Part shown: positions 12,280 through 24,282 of the stretch, in pieces | Layout: every line of letters begins with the position of its first letter | How positions within the stretch are numbered: the stretch's first letter is position 1 | Assembly (NCBI GenBank): GCA_963995525.1 | Contig: OZ023206.1 | Location: 7,630,919 to 7,694,918 of the forward strand | DNA length: 64,000 bases | Reading direction: 5' to 3' | Source: Escarpia spicata | Taxonomy: Eukaryota; Annelida; Polychaeta; Sabellida; Siboglinidae | The notes under the pieces: generated by a model | What the model was told of the DNA's origin: nothing | Seen by the model: the letters and a program-made list of their open reading frames with translations, nothing else | Database searches by the model: none | Program-made: the position numbers and the translations under genes

Positions 12280-12799
12280 GTGAGTAGATCGACTCAAATA
12301 CCGCACCCCTTTTATACACAGTGAGACAATTGTACCGCATTATAAAAAAGAAATTTACTCAGATTAAGCCACGATCCTGGCTGTGTCGTGCAGGGTCATC
12401 AGTAACGTACGTCATGCCATTTGTGGTCTTGTTTAGGCCCCCACTACTCGTTCCTCAGTGACATGTACACCCCGTCAAATCACTGTCGTTTTGACACAGA
12501 CGCATACACATCTGCAACAAACATGGCAGAATTGGCCCAATGCTGGCGCAATATACTGGCAAGTGCCGTTTCTCCCGGTACAGCCGGTATTGAACCAGTA
12601 CAATGCACATACCACAATTAAATTGATCTTACAGGCCCAATAGGCCTACTCGCCCAGTACTAGCCAGTGTATACAGTATTTACTTACTTAATTACTTACT
12701 TACTTACTTACTTACTACCCATACGTCCCCTGGCGTTAAGGGCAGCGAAGAAGTTCTTCCACCTTTGTCTGACTCCGGTTCATTTCCCTCCCTCTATAT

Positions 12800-12920
12800 A
12801 CTGTACACTGAATAAATTCCAATCTGCGGATGGCCAAGTCCTAAATCAAAATATAGAGACAAAATTAGAAAATACATGCACGTGGCTAAAAGCAAACAAA
12901 CTTTCGCTTAACATAAAAAA
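12800..12920 (+). pseudogene. LINE reverse transcriptase fragment
   Basis: The plus strand reads ADGQVLNQNIETKLENT, then WLKANKLSLNIKK. The phrase WL.ANKLSLN.KK is typical of the region just after the catalytic ADD box in Jockey/CR1-type LINE reverse transcriptases. The fragment ends in an A run and is followed by a different LINE. Confidence 0.65.
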
Positions 12921-12999
12921 AAAATATCGTGGTATTTCACATGCCACAAAAGGACATCGATCCTTCTTTATTACAAATAGATGGGACAGATGATTGCCA

Positions 13000-14780
13000 A
13001 CATCAGCGGCAATCCTGCTACTACAGACCAACTCTGCTGAAGTAGATAGCGTAGAGGACCACTACAACGACTTAGGAAGGGCGGTCGAATCGGTACCAGT
13101 GCACAATATCTTGCTGGTTGTAGGCTACTTTAACGCACGACTTGGAATTTACCAATATAGACCCTTACGATAACAATACATACCGTGATGGGGAATTCCT
13201 TATAGATCTTATCACTGAGAAAAATCTTGAGGTCACAAACACCAGATACACCAAGAGAAATGGAAAGCGCTGGACGTTTATGGACCAACGTAGAGGAAAA
13301 CGACCGCTTGATTATGTCCTGGTCAAAAAAAAATGGAGAAACAGTGTGATGAACTGTGAACCGTACTTTGCAAGTGTCGGATCTGATCATCGCATAGTCA
13401 CAACTACAATACGACTTAGTCTACGTAAGAAAAAGTCGCCACTACGCGAGATGAAGTATGACTGGAGTGCGCTAAGCATGGACTGTGGCTTGCAAAAACA
13501 GTAGACTTGTGAAGTACGGAACAGATTTCAGATTCTGGAAATGAGAGATGAAACAGAAACGGAACGATATGAGCGTTTCATTTCAGCAAATAGAGCTGCG
13601 ACAAAATCCACGATAATCCACGAGTAACATCAGCCAGAGAGAAATTTGAAGAAGCCTATAGGGTCTACCAGCAAAACATTGTAGCTCACAACAGAGTGAG
13701 ATATGAGCAAGCCAAGAAGAACACGGAGACAACCTATACCATTGTGCAGGAGGAAGAACTTTGCATCAGCATTGTTAAAGTCGAAAATGCACACGTTAAT
13801 GGAAAACACGGACAGATCTGGAAGCTTATAAACCAGATGAGTGGTAGAAAGACAGCTGGTAAAGGACAACTAAAGGGAAAAACTGCAGAACAAAGGGTGG
13901 AAACCTGGTACGATCACTTCCACAAACTACTAGGCAGTCCACCAGACATACAAGATGAGGATGAAGAGATCCAACCTGTAATCATATATATCAACATCAA
14001 GGAAGGACATTTTGAAAGAGACGAGTATGAGAAAGCCAAGAAATCCCTGAATGATGGAAACGGTTCATCGTGGCAAGATGATCACGATTCTGGAAGCGTA
14101 TAATGTCCCCAAAGAGCTAGTAACAGATATTTCCAACATGCACAGGAAGACACGTGCCAAACTACAATCACCAGATGGAGAAAATGAGCTTGATGATATC
14201 ACGACGGGAGTGATACAGGGTGACACACTGGCGTCATACCTCTTCGTGATAGTCCTTGACTGTGCACTGCGGCGAGCTATCGACGGAAGAGAAGAGGAAC
14301 TTTGATTCCAGATAACAAGAATGAAACGTAAACGTGTTAAACCTGAGGTGATCACCGATTTCGAATTTGCCGATGATATTGCGCTACTATCAGAAGTGAT
14401 CAATCGGGCACAGGAGCTTCTAACACGAGTGGAAACATCATGTGTAAGGACTGGCGAAGATCAATCCTAGAAAAAACAAATATATCTCATTCAACCAACT
14501 AGGAAACACCAACATCGTTGCCAGGGAAAGAGCTGTTTTAGAGAAGGTTGAAGACTACAAATACCTTTGCTCCTGGGTCTGCACAACAGACAAATACATC
14601 AAAACCAGGAAAGCAATGGCGTGGAGAGCACTCAACCAACTAAACCTATGGAAATCTAAATACACTGTCTATCCACTGAGAGTCAACATGCTGTCCCTAC
14701 TTTCTAGGGAATAGCGATACGCGACACCGCTGCAGACACACCACATAGTGTACTCTGCCAACATCTCAGCAGGGAACACA
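13000..14780 (+). pseudogene. Degenerate LINE with endonuclease and reverse transcriptase
   Basis: At 13036-13160 one frame reads VPVHNILLVVGYFNARLG, an AP-endonuclease motif whose usual catalytic Asp (GDFN) is Tyr here. Further endonuclease sequence follows (NTRYTKRNGKRWTFMD, then LDYVL and GSDHRIV). The linker continues to about 14070. Reverse transcriptase is partial: GVIQGDTLASYLF and FEFADDIALLSE are visible, but the segment with the first catalytic Asp seems deleted where SLNDGNGSSW runs into other sequence near 14070. Several stops and frame changes occur. It resembles RTE-like elements often misannotated as craniofacial development protein 2. Confidence 0.8.
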
Positions 14781-15049
14781 TCGACACAATGATCTCCTAT
14801 TGAGTTTTATGCAAATTACTAAATTAAGAATCATGCAGTTGTGTAGACGGTGCTTCCTTTATGGAATGGAATTTAACCTGTATATATCGTAATACACAAC
14901 AGCTGTAAGTGCTGGGGGAATTCAGCCCACACTGTCAACACATACCAACTAACGGATCTTCCCAAGGGGAAACTTAAAAGTTAATTTACATGCAAGTATT
15001 GGGATACAATTACATAAATCTGCTGTTAGTTAAATCCTGCTACAATCCA

Positions 15050-15663
15050 CCCACCTTATATCTCGATTTGTGTTGTGCTTTCTGTCAAAAAAAGAAACCT
15101 CGTGGGGAAATACTGGAGTATTACGTCCGTCCAGCTCTTCTGTGCATGTCACTAAGTTGGATGTCTCCAAGGCCTTCGACAAAGTTAACCATAGCAAGCT
15201 ATTCACTAAACTATTTGGCCGTGGCTGTCCTGCTTTTGTTGTGCGCATTCTGTATCACCGGTACAGTACCCAGAAAGTCACTGTCAGGTGGTGTCAGAGC
15301 TTGTCTAGATTGTTTACTGTCTCAAATGGTGTTAAACAATGTGTAATCCTTTTGCCCCACCTTTTTAACATGGACGATTTAAGTGTAAATATTATCAAAT
15401 TACAAATTGGATGTTTTCCTGCAGGTCTCGTAATGAATCACTTGATGTATGCAGATGATCTCTGTATTTTTTCATGTGGTGTTTCTGGGTTGAGACAACT
15501 AACAGATTGCTGTGCCAAGTATGGCGAAATGTTTAACATAACATATAATGCCAACGAGTCGTATTGTATGGTTATTAACAACAAACCTTAGGACATGAGA
15601 AATATTCATCCTGTTACTCTTAATAATCGTCCGTTACCTCACACTATTAAATGCATTAAGGGC
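15050..15663 (+). pseudogene. Outer LINE, reverse transcriptase (5' part, interrupted)
   Basis: The frame reads LDVSKAFDKVNHSKLF (motif A), then VSNGVKQCVILLPHLF (motif B, altered), then NHLMYADDLCIFS (catalytic YADD) and a palm/thumb stretch ending PLPHTIKCIK at 15663. Sequence that would come next in this LINE family appears at 22591, so the element looks interrupted here by the RTE-like LINE. One stop (15591) separates the last block. The 5' half of the element is absent. Confidence 0.75.
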
Positions 15664-16028
15664 GTAGGGCCCAGTGGCCGAGTGTTTAGAGTGCCGAATT
15701 GTGGACCGAAGGGACCGCGGCGCCGGGCGATGATTCGGTATTGGTTCGGCCGCCGTGTCGATACATGGACAATTTCGTTCACCCTACGTTGTCCCCCTTC
15801 CAATCGCACCGGCCAGCGTGGAAAGCCACAATACCAGCATGCAAAGTACTTTGAAGCTAAGGCCCCCACTCCCCATCAGCTAGGGCTACATGCAGGGGGT
15901 GATAAGAAACTCTGGGTCAAGAAGAGCCACTGAGAAAAGGTAAGTAGACTGAAGATAGCAACATATAACGTAAGAACACTACTAAGAGATGAACAGATAC
16001 AAGAACTGGAGGAAGAACTTAGGAAAAC
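15664..16028 (+). pseudogene. RTE-like LINE, 5' part (interrupted by gypsy)
   Basis: A GC-rich 5' region is followed by an endonuclease start: KIATYNVRTLL, then DEQIQELEEELRKT at 15947-16028. The reading frame stops at the gypsy insertion and resumes at 20887. The 5' region includes TGGCCGAGTGTTTAGAG, which fits a tRNA A box, so it may carry a tRNA-like promoter segment. Confidence 0.75.
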
Positions 16029-16174
16029 TATAAAATAATGACACCACGTACATCGTGGCTTCGGTGACAGAACTAACTTCTTTATTCTCGTAACTACAGG
16101 AGAGTTCCAACATGTTTAAATCACTATAAACTATACGACAGGTGGCAGCATCAGACGGTGTTGTGTTCATTACA
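16029..16174 (-). repeat. 3' LTR of gypsy element
   Basis: The 146-bp LTR runs on the minus strand from TGTAATGAAC to TTTTATA. It includes AATAAA as a likely polyadenylation signal. Confidence 0.9.
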
Positions 16175-16232
16175 TCTCCCCAAACTTTATACAATTATGT
16201 TTTGCAAATAAACAAATATTGTTGAAACTACA

Positions 16233-17282
16233 TCACAGTTTACAGAAACTAGGCAGGTTTACACGAAAACCTTCAAACCGTTTGGGTACACTCTTAACCC
16301 TAGGTGGACGACTGGGTGGAGCATGCACGGAAGGGGAAAGACTCGTACTAGTCTCAGTTGAGTACGGAGATCCCACTGGATGACTTACTGGGACTATTGG
16401 GGGTACTACAGTAGGAGCTAGGTCAGGTTCGACTGGCCTGTATTGCAACGGCTCAATGTCAGTGCTGACTCTGCGAAAATGACTTGTGTTTCGCGCCTTG
16501 ACCTCCTGGCCTCTTTGTGCTGTTACCATTGTACCTTTCCTGTCTATGACCTCGAAAGGCTCATGTTGGAATTTGGGCACTAGTTTCCCTTGTTGTGCCA
16601 CATTCTTCAACAACACTTTATCTCCGATACCAATGTCAGACTTGGTTATCTTTCGTCGTGCTTCCGCGTATTCCTTCATCTTGTTCTTTGTCGCCCAATC
16701 CTTTTGACGGAGTGTTTCATCCATTTCCTCAGCATGGACCTGGGGTAGCTTAATCTTCAACGGTACACCATTCAAAACCGTTGCTGGTGGTAATCCTGTC
16801 GAGGTATGCGGGGTTGCCCTGTAGTTTCTAAGAAACCGGTACAACTCACTTTTCCAGGGGTTACCTTCTACCTGTGCACATTTGCAGACTTTGCCTATGG
16901 TTCTCATGAACCTCTCGGCTACACCATTCGCCTCAGGCCAATATGGTGTTACTCTTTGGTGGAGAAAACCTAGGTTGACAGCAAACCTCTTAAACTCTTC
17001 ACTTTGGAACGGAGTTCCATTGTCTGTTTTCAGGTTGTCGGGAGTACCTCTTGACGAGAATATCTTCTCGAAGACTGGAATAACTGTCTGAGCCGACAGG
17101 GATCTTATCAATTCGACTTCAGGGAATCTGGAGTACTCGTCCATGACACCAAGGAGGTAGTCACCTGTAGGTAATGGTCCATAAAAATCTGCGGATTGAT
17201 GAGACCATTTCCTTGACGGAAGATCAGACATGACAAATGGTTCCCTTGGCTTTGGATCATAAGCCGCTTTGACGCTACACAT
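16233..17282 (-). pseudogene. Gypsy integrase core and C-terminal region (frameshifted from pol)
   Basis: This frame holds the integrase catalytic core: a first Asp in SADFYGPL, a second in LKTDNGTPF, and a Glu in WPEANGVAERF, which is the DDE triad. A chromodomain-free C-terminal tail follows, with an SH3-like stretch (IGDKVLLKN...) and a proline-rich end. It is out of frame with the upstream polyprotein. The break falls at about 17283, where the second cysteine pair of the HHCC zinc finger should be, so zinc binding and expression are both compromised. The break is described only. Confidence 0.9.
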
Positions 17283-20200
17283 TCATCAAGTAGCTTAGCT
17301 ACCATAGCGTCAATTCTGGGAAACCAGACTTTCTCTCTGAGGAGAACCTTGGTCTTGTTTATCCCTTGATGCCCTTCGTGGGCCAGATGGATTACCCTGT
17401 GCTGTAGACTCACTGGAACCGCAATACGGGTTCCTCTCAACACTAATCCATCTCGTGTTACAGTGAGTTCATTTCCAACTCTGCTATATGATTGCATCGC
17501 TTCAAAGTCCACACCTGGATCTTGTCCATACTTTGTTTCAAGAATGTACCATTTTCCAGTTAACAGAAGATCTTTCACAGCACTGAGAGTTGGGTCTGCC
17601 AACGTTGCTTCTAAGACTTCTGTACTACTCATTACTTTTGGGATACTTTCCTCTGTGACGAAGTTCACATACTCTTCTGCCACAAGTTCTTCTCGAGAAC
17701 TTCTGTCTGACACTTGCGGATGGCGAGATAAGTAATCCGACGGATTATCTTTACCCTGAAGGTACTCGATAACTGGCTGGTATGTCAGCAGCCTCATAGC
17801 CCATCTTTCTAGTCTCAGGGGCAGCTTGGCGCCGGGATTTCCATACAACGTTACTAACGGCTTGTGGTCAGTTACCACTTTCACTGGCGCCCCGTAGACA
17901 TACACATGAAAGTATTCGCAGGCCCAGACAACTGCCAGCGCGTCTCTTTCTAATTGACTCTTGTACCGCTGCTCAACTGGTGTTTGGGCTCTGCTCCCGT
18001 ATGCAACTACTTGGGACTTCTTGTCTTGGTATTGTACTAGCATCGCACCTAGCCCTACAGGGGAGGCATCTACAATGAGTTCTGTCTCCTTCTTCATGTC
18101 GAAGTAGGCAACGATTGGATACGTACCAAGGACACCCTTCAGCATCTCAAACGAGGACTGTTGTTCAAGCTCCCACTTGAACTCTTGTTTCTTGCATGTG
18201 AGCTTCCGCAGTGGTGCTGTTACTGTCGAGTAATTGGGAATAAACCTTGCGAGGTAGTTTGTCATTCCCAACAAACTCTGCACTTCTCCCACATCGACAG
18301 GCGGCTCCATTTCTAGGAGTGCTTCTACTTTCTTCGGATCTGGTTCGATTCCGTTCTTTGAGAACATCATACCGTAGAATTCCATCTTTGGCTTTCGAAA
18401 CTCACACTTGGCAAGATTTGCTGTGAGTCCATTCTCATCGAGCCTCTTCAGCACCTGATCCAAACTCTTGCCATGTTCGGCATACGCTTCCTCGTCGGTT
18501 TTGCCCTTACCGAACACAAATATGTCGTCGGACATATTGAAAGAACCGTCAATTCCTTCAATGACATTTTCAACAACATTCTGAAACACTTCGCTCGCAC
18601 TCGAAATACAAAAATTAAGGCGTTTGTATCGGCACAAACCATCATGAGTGGAGAATGTGGTGATATAGCGAGACTCCTTTGCAAGCATCAACTGATGATA
18701 GCCTGATCTTAGATCAATCTTGCTGAACACACGCGCATTGTTCAGTTTTTGAACAATGTCATCAACTGTAGGCGACGGGTGTCGCTCTCTCATGATTGCT
18801 TTGTTCGCCTGTCGCATATCGACACAGATACGAACCTCAGCGGGCCTTTTGGGTTTCGGTACCACCACTATTGGGGGCACCCAGGGAGTTGGACCCTCTA
18901 CCCTTTCGATCACATCATTCCTTTTCAACTCAAACAGTTCCTTTGTAACCTTTTGACGTTCATGAAAAGGGATTCTTCTGTGGCGCTGAGCAACAGGGGG
19001 GATACCTTCATTGATGTGAAGCTTTACCTCAAAGTTCTTTAATCTACCAATACCCTCAAATACCTTAGGGTATTTCTTCACTTCTGGGCACTCAATATTT
19101 CCGACATTATGCACCACGTGATCTGCAACCTGAATGAGTCCGAGTTTTTGACTCACATTTACACTGAGCAAACATCCACAGTTTCCTTTCACTACATAGA
19201 AAACATCACTAGCAGTTTTCTTACCACACACAATAGTACTATGAAACTTTCCAATGGTTACTATACGTGTACCACCATATGCATTCAGTTTGTCATGACA
19301 TGTTTCAAGACGAACACTCTTGAATTTGTTCTGAAACGTACTCTCATCAATTAGACTACACGATGCACCACTATCAGCTGTCATCACCACTGAACACTTT
19401 TCAAACTCGATTTTGAACTTCGGCGGTTTTACTACAAAAGTGCTATTGTAAACACCATGTATACTACTTTCACAAACATCACCCTCAGTGTTTGCGGAAA
19501 CATCATTTATACTATTTTCACAACCATCACTCTCCGTGCTTTCATCAGTTACAGTTCCTACTGTAAATACGTAATCCTCAACCTCATCACTAACTGCACG
19601 AACTGATTTCCTCACAAACTGTTTGTTTGTGGTATTTTTCTGACCTTTCTTAGGACAAAAATTAGCAAAATGGTTTCGTCTATAACACACAAAACACTGT
19701 TTACCAAATGCCTGGCAAGTTTCCTTGCCTCCTACATGCGGAAAACCTTTCCCACAGTATCTACATTTTGTTACACCATGTTGTGGTTTTCTACGTTTCG
19801 ACTGTCCGAAAGTGCGACCGATTGTCTTGGCATCTTGTTGGATGCCTGTCAAGTCTTTTTCATTGTCCAAACTTTGGGCTTGCGCTAGCTCGTTATTTCG
19901 ACCCGTTTCGATTATGTCGCCTAGCGTCAACGCATCGTTTGTCAGTCCTTGTTTACGCAGTTTTGAGTCTGTGGTTGTCTGTATCACGTGTGATTTAATT
20001 TCACCGTTAATGTCGTTGAACTCGCAACTGGCCGCTGCCTGGCGGAGACGGGTATGGTAAGCGTCAATTTTTTCGCCACTCTCTTGACGCATGCGTCTAA
20101 ACACGGCACGTTCATACTCACGATTAACCTTCGGCTTGAAGTATGCTGTTAGCGCTGTTTTGGCCTGTTCATAAGTTCTCCCTCTGTTCGGCAGATTTAC

Positions 20201-20413
20201 AAAAATATCGAATATTGTACTGCCAACTGCATGCAACAACAGTGCTCTCTTCTGTCCTTCGTCATTTACTGCGATGGCGGACAGATAGTTCTCGAATCTG
20301 AGTAGCCACTTATCCCATTTGGGACCTAACGAGGCGTCACTATCGGAAAGTTCGCTTTCAAAAGGATGTATGCACGGCACATTTAATGACGTTGCCATGA
20401 CTGCATCCTGCAC
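17283..20413 (-). CDS. Gypsy gag-pol: Gag, protease, RT, RNase H, integrase N-terminus
   Basis: A single long frame starts at 20413; a second Met five residues later is also possible. Order: a gag-type N-terminus; two cysteine knuckles, the second CFVCYRRNHFANFC in canonical CX2CX4HX4C form; an aspartic protease with ADSGAS; reverse transcriptase with VRICVDMRQANKA, SKIDLRSGYHQ and a SDD catalytic box in NMSDDIFVFG (SDD is common in this clade); RNase H with IVDASPVGLGAML and TDHKPLV; and the first half of the integrase zinc finger (HLAHEGHQG). Gag and pol are fused in one frame without a visible recoding site. The frame runs about 175 bases past the functional break into out-of-frame sequence. 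Confidence 0.93.
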
Positions 20414-20743
20414 AAATCTACTCTATGCAGATACAGTCTACTGAATCACGACTGATGGCTTGTTTACTAGTTTTACACAGTAAACAACCGACTTGATACG
20501 AATGTCACATGTTCGCAGTATGCGTGGTTCCCGCTCATTTTTGCACACGGCACTGTCTGTGGTATGGTTCTCGTGGCTGACAACACGGCCAACAGATCAA
20601 AATTGAACAACACGTTCATAACGGACTTAACACTAACCGTTTCTTCATATGCGCATTTTACACACGTCTCTGTGCTCTGTGGTAGACGACACTACTCACA
20701 CACTTGTCTTTTGGTTCTGTTTCGCGCATCTCTCGTCGCCAAA

Positions 20744-20886
20744 TATAAAATAGAGACACGTACATCGTGGCTTCGGTGACAGAACTAACTTCTTTATTCT
20801 CGTAACTACAGGGGAGTTCCAACATGTTTAAATCACTATAAACTATACGACAGATGGCAGCATCAGACGGTGTTATGTTCATTACA
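20744..20886 (-). repeat. 5' LTR of gypsy element
   Basis: This 143-bp copy matches the 3' LTR closely; I see three scattered substitutions plus a small indel cluster near the inner end. The leader between it and the gag start (20414-20743) contains the primer-binding site and no gene. Confidence 0.9.
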
Positions 20887-22590
20887 AAAACCAGGTTGGT
20901 ATGGGATGTGATCAGGATCGGAGAAGTCAGAAGAAGAGAGGAACGCTTCACTACCTTACAAAGCGGCAACCTACTATACCATTCCACGGCGAACAACGGC
21001 TAAGCAGGAGTAGGCTGTCTCATAAACAAGAAATGGAAATGTAGTGGGAGTTAAAACATCAGTCCTAGAGTAGCAGAACTTTGTAATTTGGCCTAGGAAT
21101 GAGAAACGAAAGAGGCGACAACTTGGTAGAATGGCCAGCATCAAGAAAGTATAAAATCATGAATACCATGTTCCAGAAGAAAGCAGGGAGGAGATGGACG
21201 TGGAAAAGCCCAAATGAAGAAACAAAGAACGACATTGACTATATCCTGACCAACATGCCAGATACGGTCACTGACAAGTCAACATCGGAAGTGACCACAA
21301 AATGGTAATGAACAACACCAAATTGGACGTCAAGGCTGAAAGGAAGAGGTTGATAAACAAGAGACCACCAAGTGTAGATACCACACGAATAGAAACAAAA
21401 AAGATCGAATTCCAACTCGATTCGAGACATTACAAGAACTTGACGACATCGACACCCGGAGCGAAAACATAACTGAGATGATCCAACTAAGTGCGACATG
21501 TGTAGCCAAAGCAATCAACAGGCATGTAAAGACGAGAATATCGTCACCGACACGAGCACTAATGAAGAAACGACGAGAAATGGTGGACAACGGCGGCCGT
21601 AAAAGCAAATAGAGTACGCAAAAATATGCAAGACCATCAAAAAAGAAAGCGAAGGAGGACACCAGGAAGTACAAACAAGAGATCATACGAGAAACGATTA
21701 TGGCATCAAAGAGCCTGAAGAAACCCAGAAGAACACAGGCAATAGGCCGAAACAGACTGATTATACTTTCTAGACAAGCAGGGTAGAGAAATACAAGACC
21801 AAGTTATAATCACGGAACGAATAGAGGGAATCTACACCGAGCTATACACCGACCCGAAAGACGTACCATGGGAGGTGGAAGCGGCGCTAAGAGATAAAAG
21901 AATGAGAAGACACCACACGCAATGACCATCTAAACATTGCAACATTAAAAACAGGAGAAGATACCATCTCTAAGCTGTATACTAAATGCTTATCAGAAAG
22001 ACGAATACCCACCGCATGTAAGAACGCAAAGATGGTGATTATCTTCAAGAAGGGAACTAAGAAAGACTTAAAGAACTGCATACCGATATGTCTGTTATTA
22101 AACATCTACAAATTACTCACAAAGGTACTAACGAATAAGCTAGAGAAGACACTCAACGAAAACCAACCATGAGAGCAAGCAGGATTCAGAAGCAGGTACT
22201 CAAAGACAGTCCACATACACATCATAAACCAACTGAAAGAGAAATGCCGAGAATATTATATCCCGCTCTGCATCGCTTTTGTCGACTACGAGAAGGCTTT
22301 CGACTCGGTGCAAACTCAAGCGATACTGACCTCCTTTCAAGAACAGGGGATAGAAAACGTTTACATCGAACTCCTGAAAGACATCTACACCAACAGCTCG
22401 GTGACAGTCCACCTACACAAAAAAGCAACAATATCAACATCAAGAAAGGAGTACGACAGGGTGACACTATATCGCCCAAGCTGTTTACGGCAACACTCGA
22501 AAGCATATTTCGAAAGCTGACCTGGGAAACCAGAGCCTTGAGGATAGACGGAGAATATCTCAGTCATCTTCGGGACAGCGATACAATATC
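20887..22590 (+). pseudogene. RTE-like LINE, continuation after gypsy insertion
   Basis: Endonuclease sequence resumes (WDVIRIGEVRRREERFTTL, then AGVGCLINKKWK, then NDIDYIL). The linker and reverse transcriptase follow in shifting frames: FVDYEKAFDSVQTQ (motif A) at about 22280-22320 and GVRQGDTISPKLFTA (motif B) at about 22450-22490, then EYLSHLR. The catalytic ADD box expected next is not recognisable (RDSDTI). There are many stops and frame changes. The 3' end is missing, which is unusual because LINEs usually lose their 5' ends. The next sequence belongs to the outer LINE. Confidence 0.85.
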
Positions 22591-23345
22591 AGAGACAAAC
22601 ATCAAGACAAAGATATTCAAAGAAGAATCACCGCCATCTACCATTAAAACTTTCCTATTTGACTCTTACTGTGGCGCTATGTACACCTCAAGTCTTTTGT
22701 GTAAATTGAAAAAAAACAGAGTTTGAAAGGTATTATTATTGTTGCATATAACAATTTTTTTATAATTTTACACAATTTGTTATCACGCTGTAGTGCAAGT
22801 TTTATGTTTACTACAAACTGTGTTAACTATTTTAATAAACGTGTGCGCTCATCCATATATAGCTTATTATGTCGTCTTCAACAGTCTCTGAAAATTCACT
22901 TTTTGTTAATTATTTTTATAATGATACACAATTTAGAATTTTTTTATTTAAATATTGGACTACCCAATTGTATAATTAAATTTGAACGCACATTTTAAAA
23001 GTTTATACTTTTATTAACCATATATTTTTTTCCATGTGTGTCTATATATCTTTGTATTTTATTTATTTATTTGTTATCTATTTGTATTGCATGTACACAC
23101 ATGTACTTTTGTCTGACATAAACATTATATATAATTATATATATATATATATGTTATGTATGCACATTATATATGCATGTGTAGTTGATCACGTGATAAT
23201 CCGATAATCATAACTAATTATATTTCATTAGGGTGGCTCTCATGATAGCGACACATAATGGTCTTAATGAGAGACTCCCTGACCTTACCGAGACTAGTAG
23301 ATTGTATTTGTATATGCTTATGTTGGTTACAATAAATACTGTCTG
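22591..23345 (+). pseudogene. Outer LINE, 3' part and tail
   Basis: One frame reads QDKDIQRRITAIY. After a frame change it continues FDSYCGAMYTSSLLCKL, then SASFMFTTNCVNYFNKRVRS and IYSLLCRLQ: the conserved C-terminal region of a LINE whose YADD-containing part lies at 15050-15663. A 3' tail at 23226-23345 contains GGTGGCTCTCATGATAGC and AATAAATA and ends at a microsatellite. Continuity with the 15-kb fragment is inferred from the order of protein blocks. Confidence 0.65.
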
Positions 23346-23349
23346 TCTG

Positions 23350-23515
<166 letters not shown>

Positions 23516-23681
23516 AATGGTTTATTACAGAAACTATGATACATTCCACTGAATTACATACATAGATTGCCATGGTTTCTGTAATGATGGTATAACTGAT
23601 TAGCCCTCACAAAACATGTAATATATATGTAAGTTTCATGGTGCAAGATAACAATTTATATATGTATATAGTACTGCTGTG

Positions 23682-23733
<52 letters not shown>

Positions 23734-23739
23734 GCATGC

Positions 23740-24140
23740 AGCGCACCTATGGAATGCAATGTTCACCGTATGGTCCCAGCATTGGGCCAGTACATCTTGC
23801 CGGTACTGGTCCAGTAATATGCAAACATCATCAAACGCCAACACTGTGCCACTACTTTTCCAATATGGTGCGAGGATTGGGTCGGTACAGTTTGCTACTA
23901 TTGACCCAAAGTACATACTCTGTGCAAAACAATATTGGATGAGTACCGTTTGTATTTATTGGGCCAGTGTTCGCCGTTAGTTATTGGACGATGTTCAGGC
24001 GCATTACAACCAGGTTGACTGGGTCTGTAGTCAACAATATTGGATGAGTACCGTTTGTATTTATTGGGCCAGTCTTCGCCGTTAGTTATTGGACGATGTT
24101 CAGGCCCATTACAACCAGGTTGACTGGGTCTGTAGTAATG
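23740..24140. repeat. Dispersed repeat with a 105-bp tandem duplication
   Basis: CAATATTGGATGAGTACCG begins at 23930 and again at 24035, with near-identical sequence following to TGGGTCTGTAGT. The preceding 200 bp contains CCCAGCATTGGGCC, which also occurs inverted at about 12525-12545, suggesting a dispersed non-coding element. Confidence 0.7.
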
Positions 24141-24282
24141 ACTATACTCGTTGCTTGGACGGATTCACTCACTGTGTACACGGAAAATATAAGTCTGTAA
24201 AATAACAAACACAATAATACATTGCGTGTTTTTCATAGAATACTGCTGAAATCTACAAAAAAAGGGCTGAACAAGTAATGCT

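Larger units (their letters stand above)
16029..20886 (-). mobile_element. Complete Ty3/gypsy LTR retrotransposon
   Basis: The 4858-bp element has LTRs at 16029-16174 and 20744-20886 and a 5-bp target duplication, AAAAC, at 16024-16028 and 20887-20891. A polypurine tract (GTTTGGGGAGA on the minus strand) abuts the 3' LTR at 16175-16185. A primer-binding site beginning TGGCGACGAGAG lies two bases inside the 5' LTR. Gag, protease, reverse transcriptase, RNase H and integrase occur in the usual gypsy order. The LTRs differ by a 3-bp net length change and only a few substitutions, so insertion was fairly recent. A frameshift in integrase makes this copy non-autonomous as read. Confidence 0.95.

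Noticed and set aside
18448..20060. Plus-strand open frames within the gypsy element
   Set aside because: Shadows of the long minus-strand gag-pol frame.
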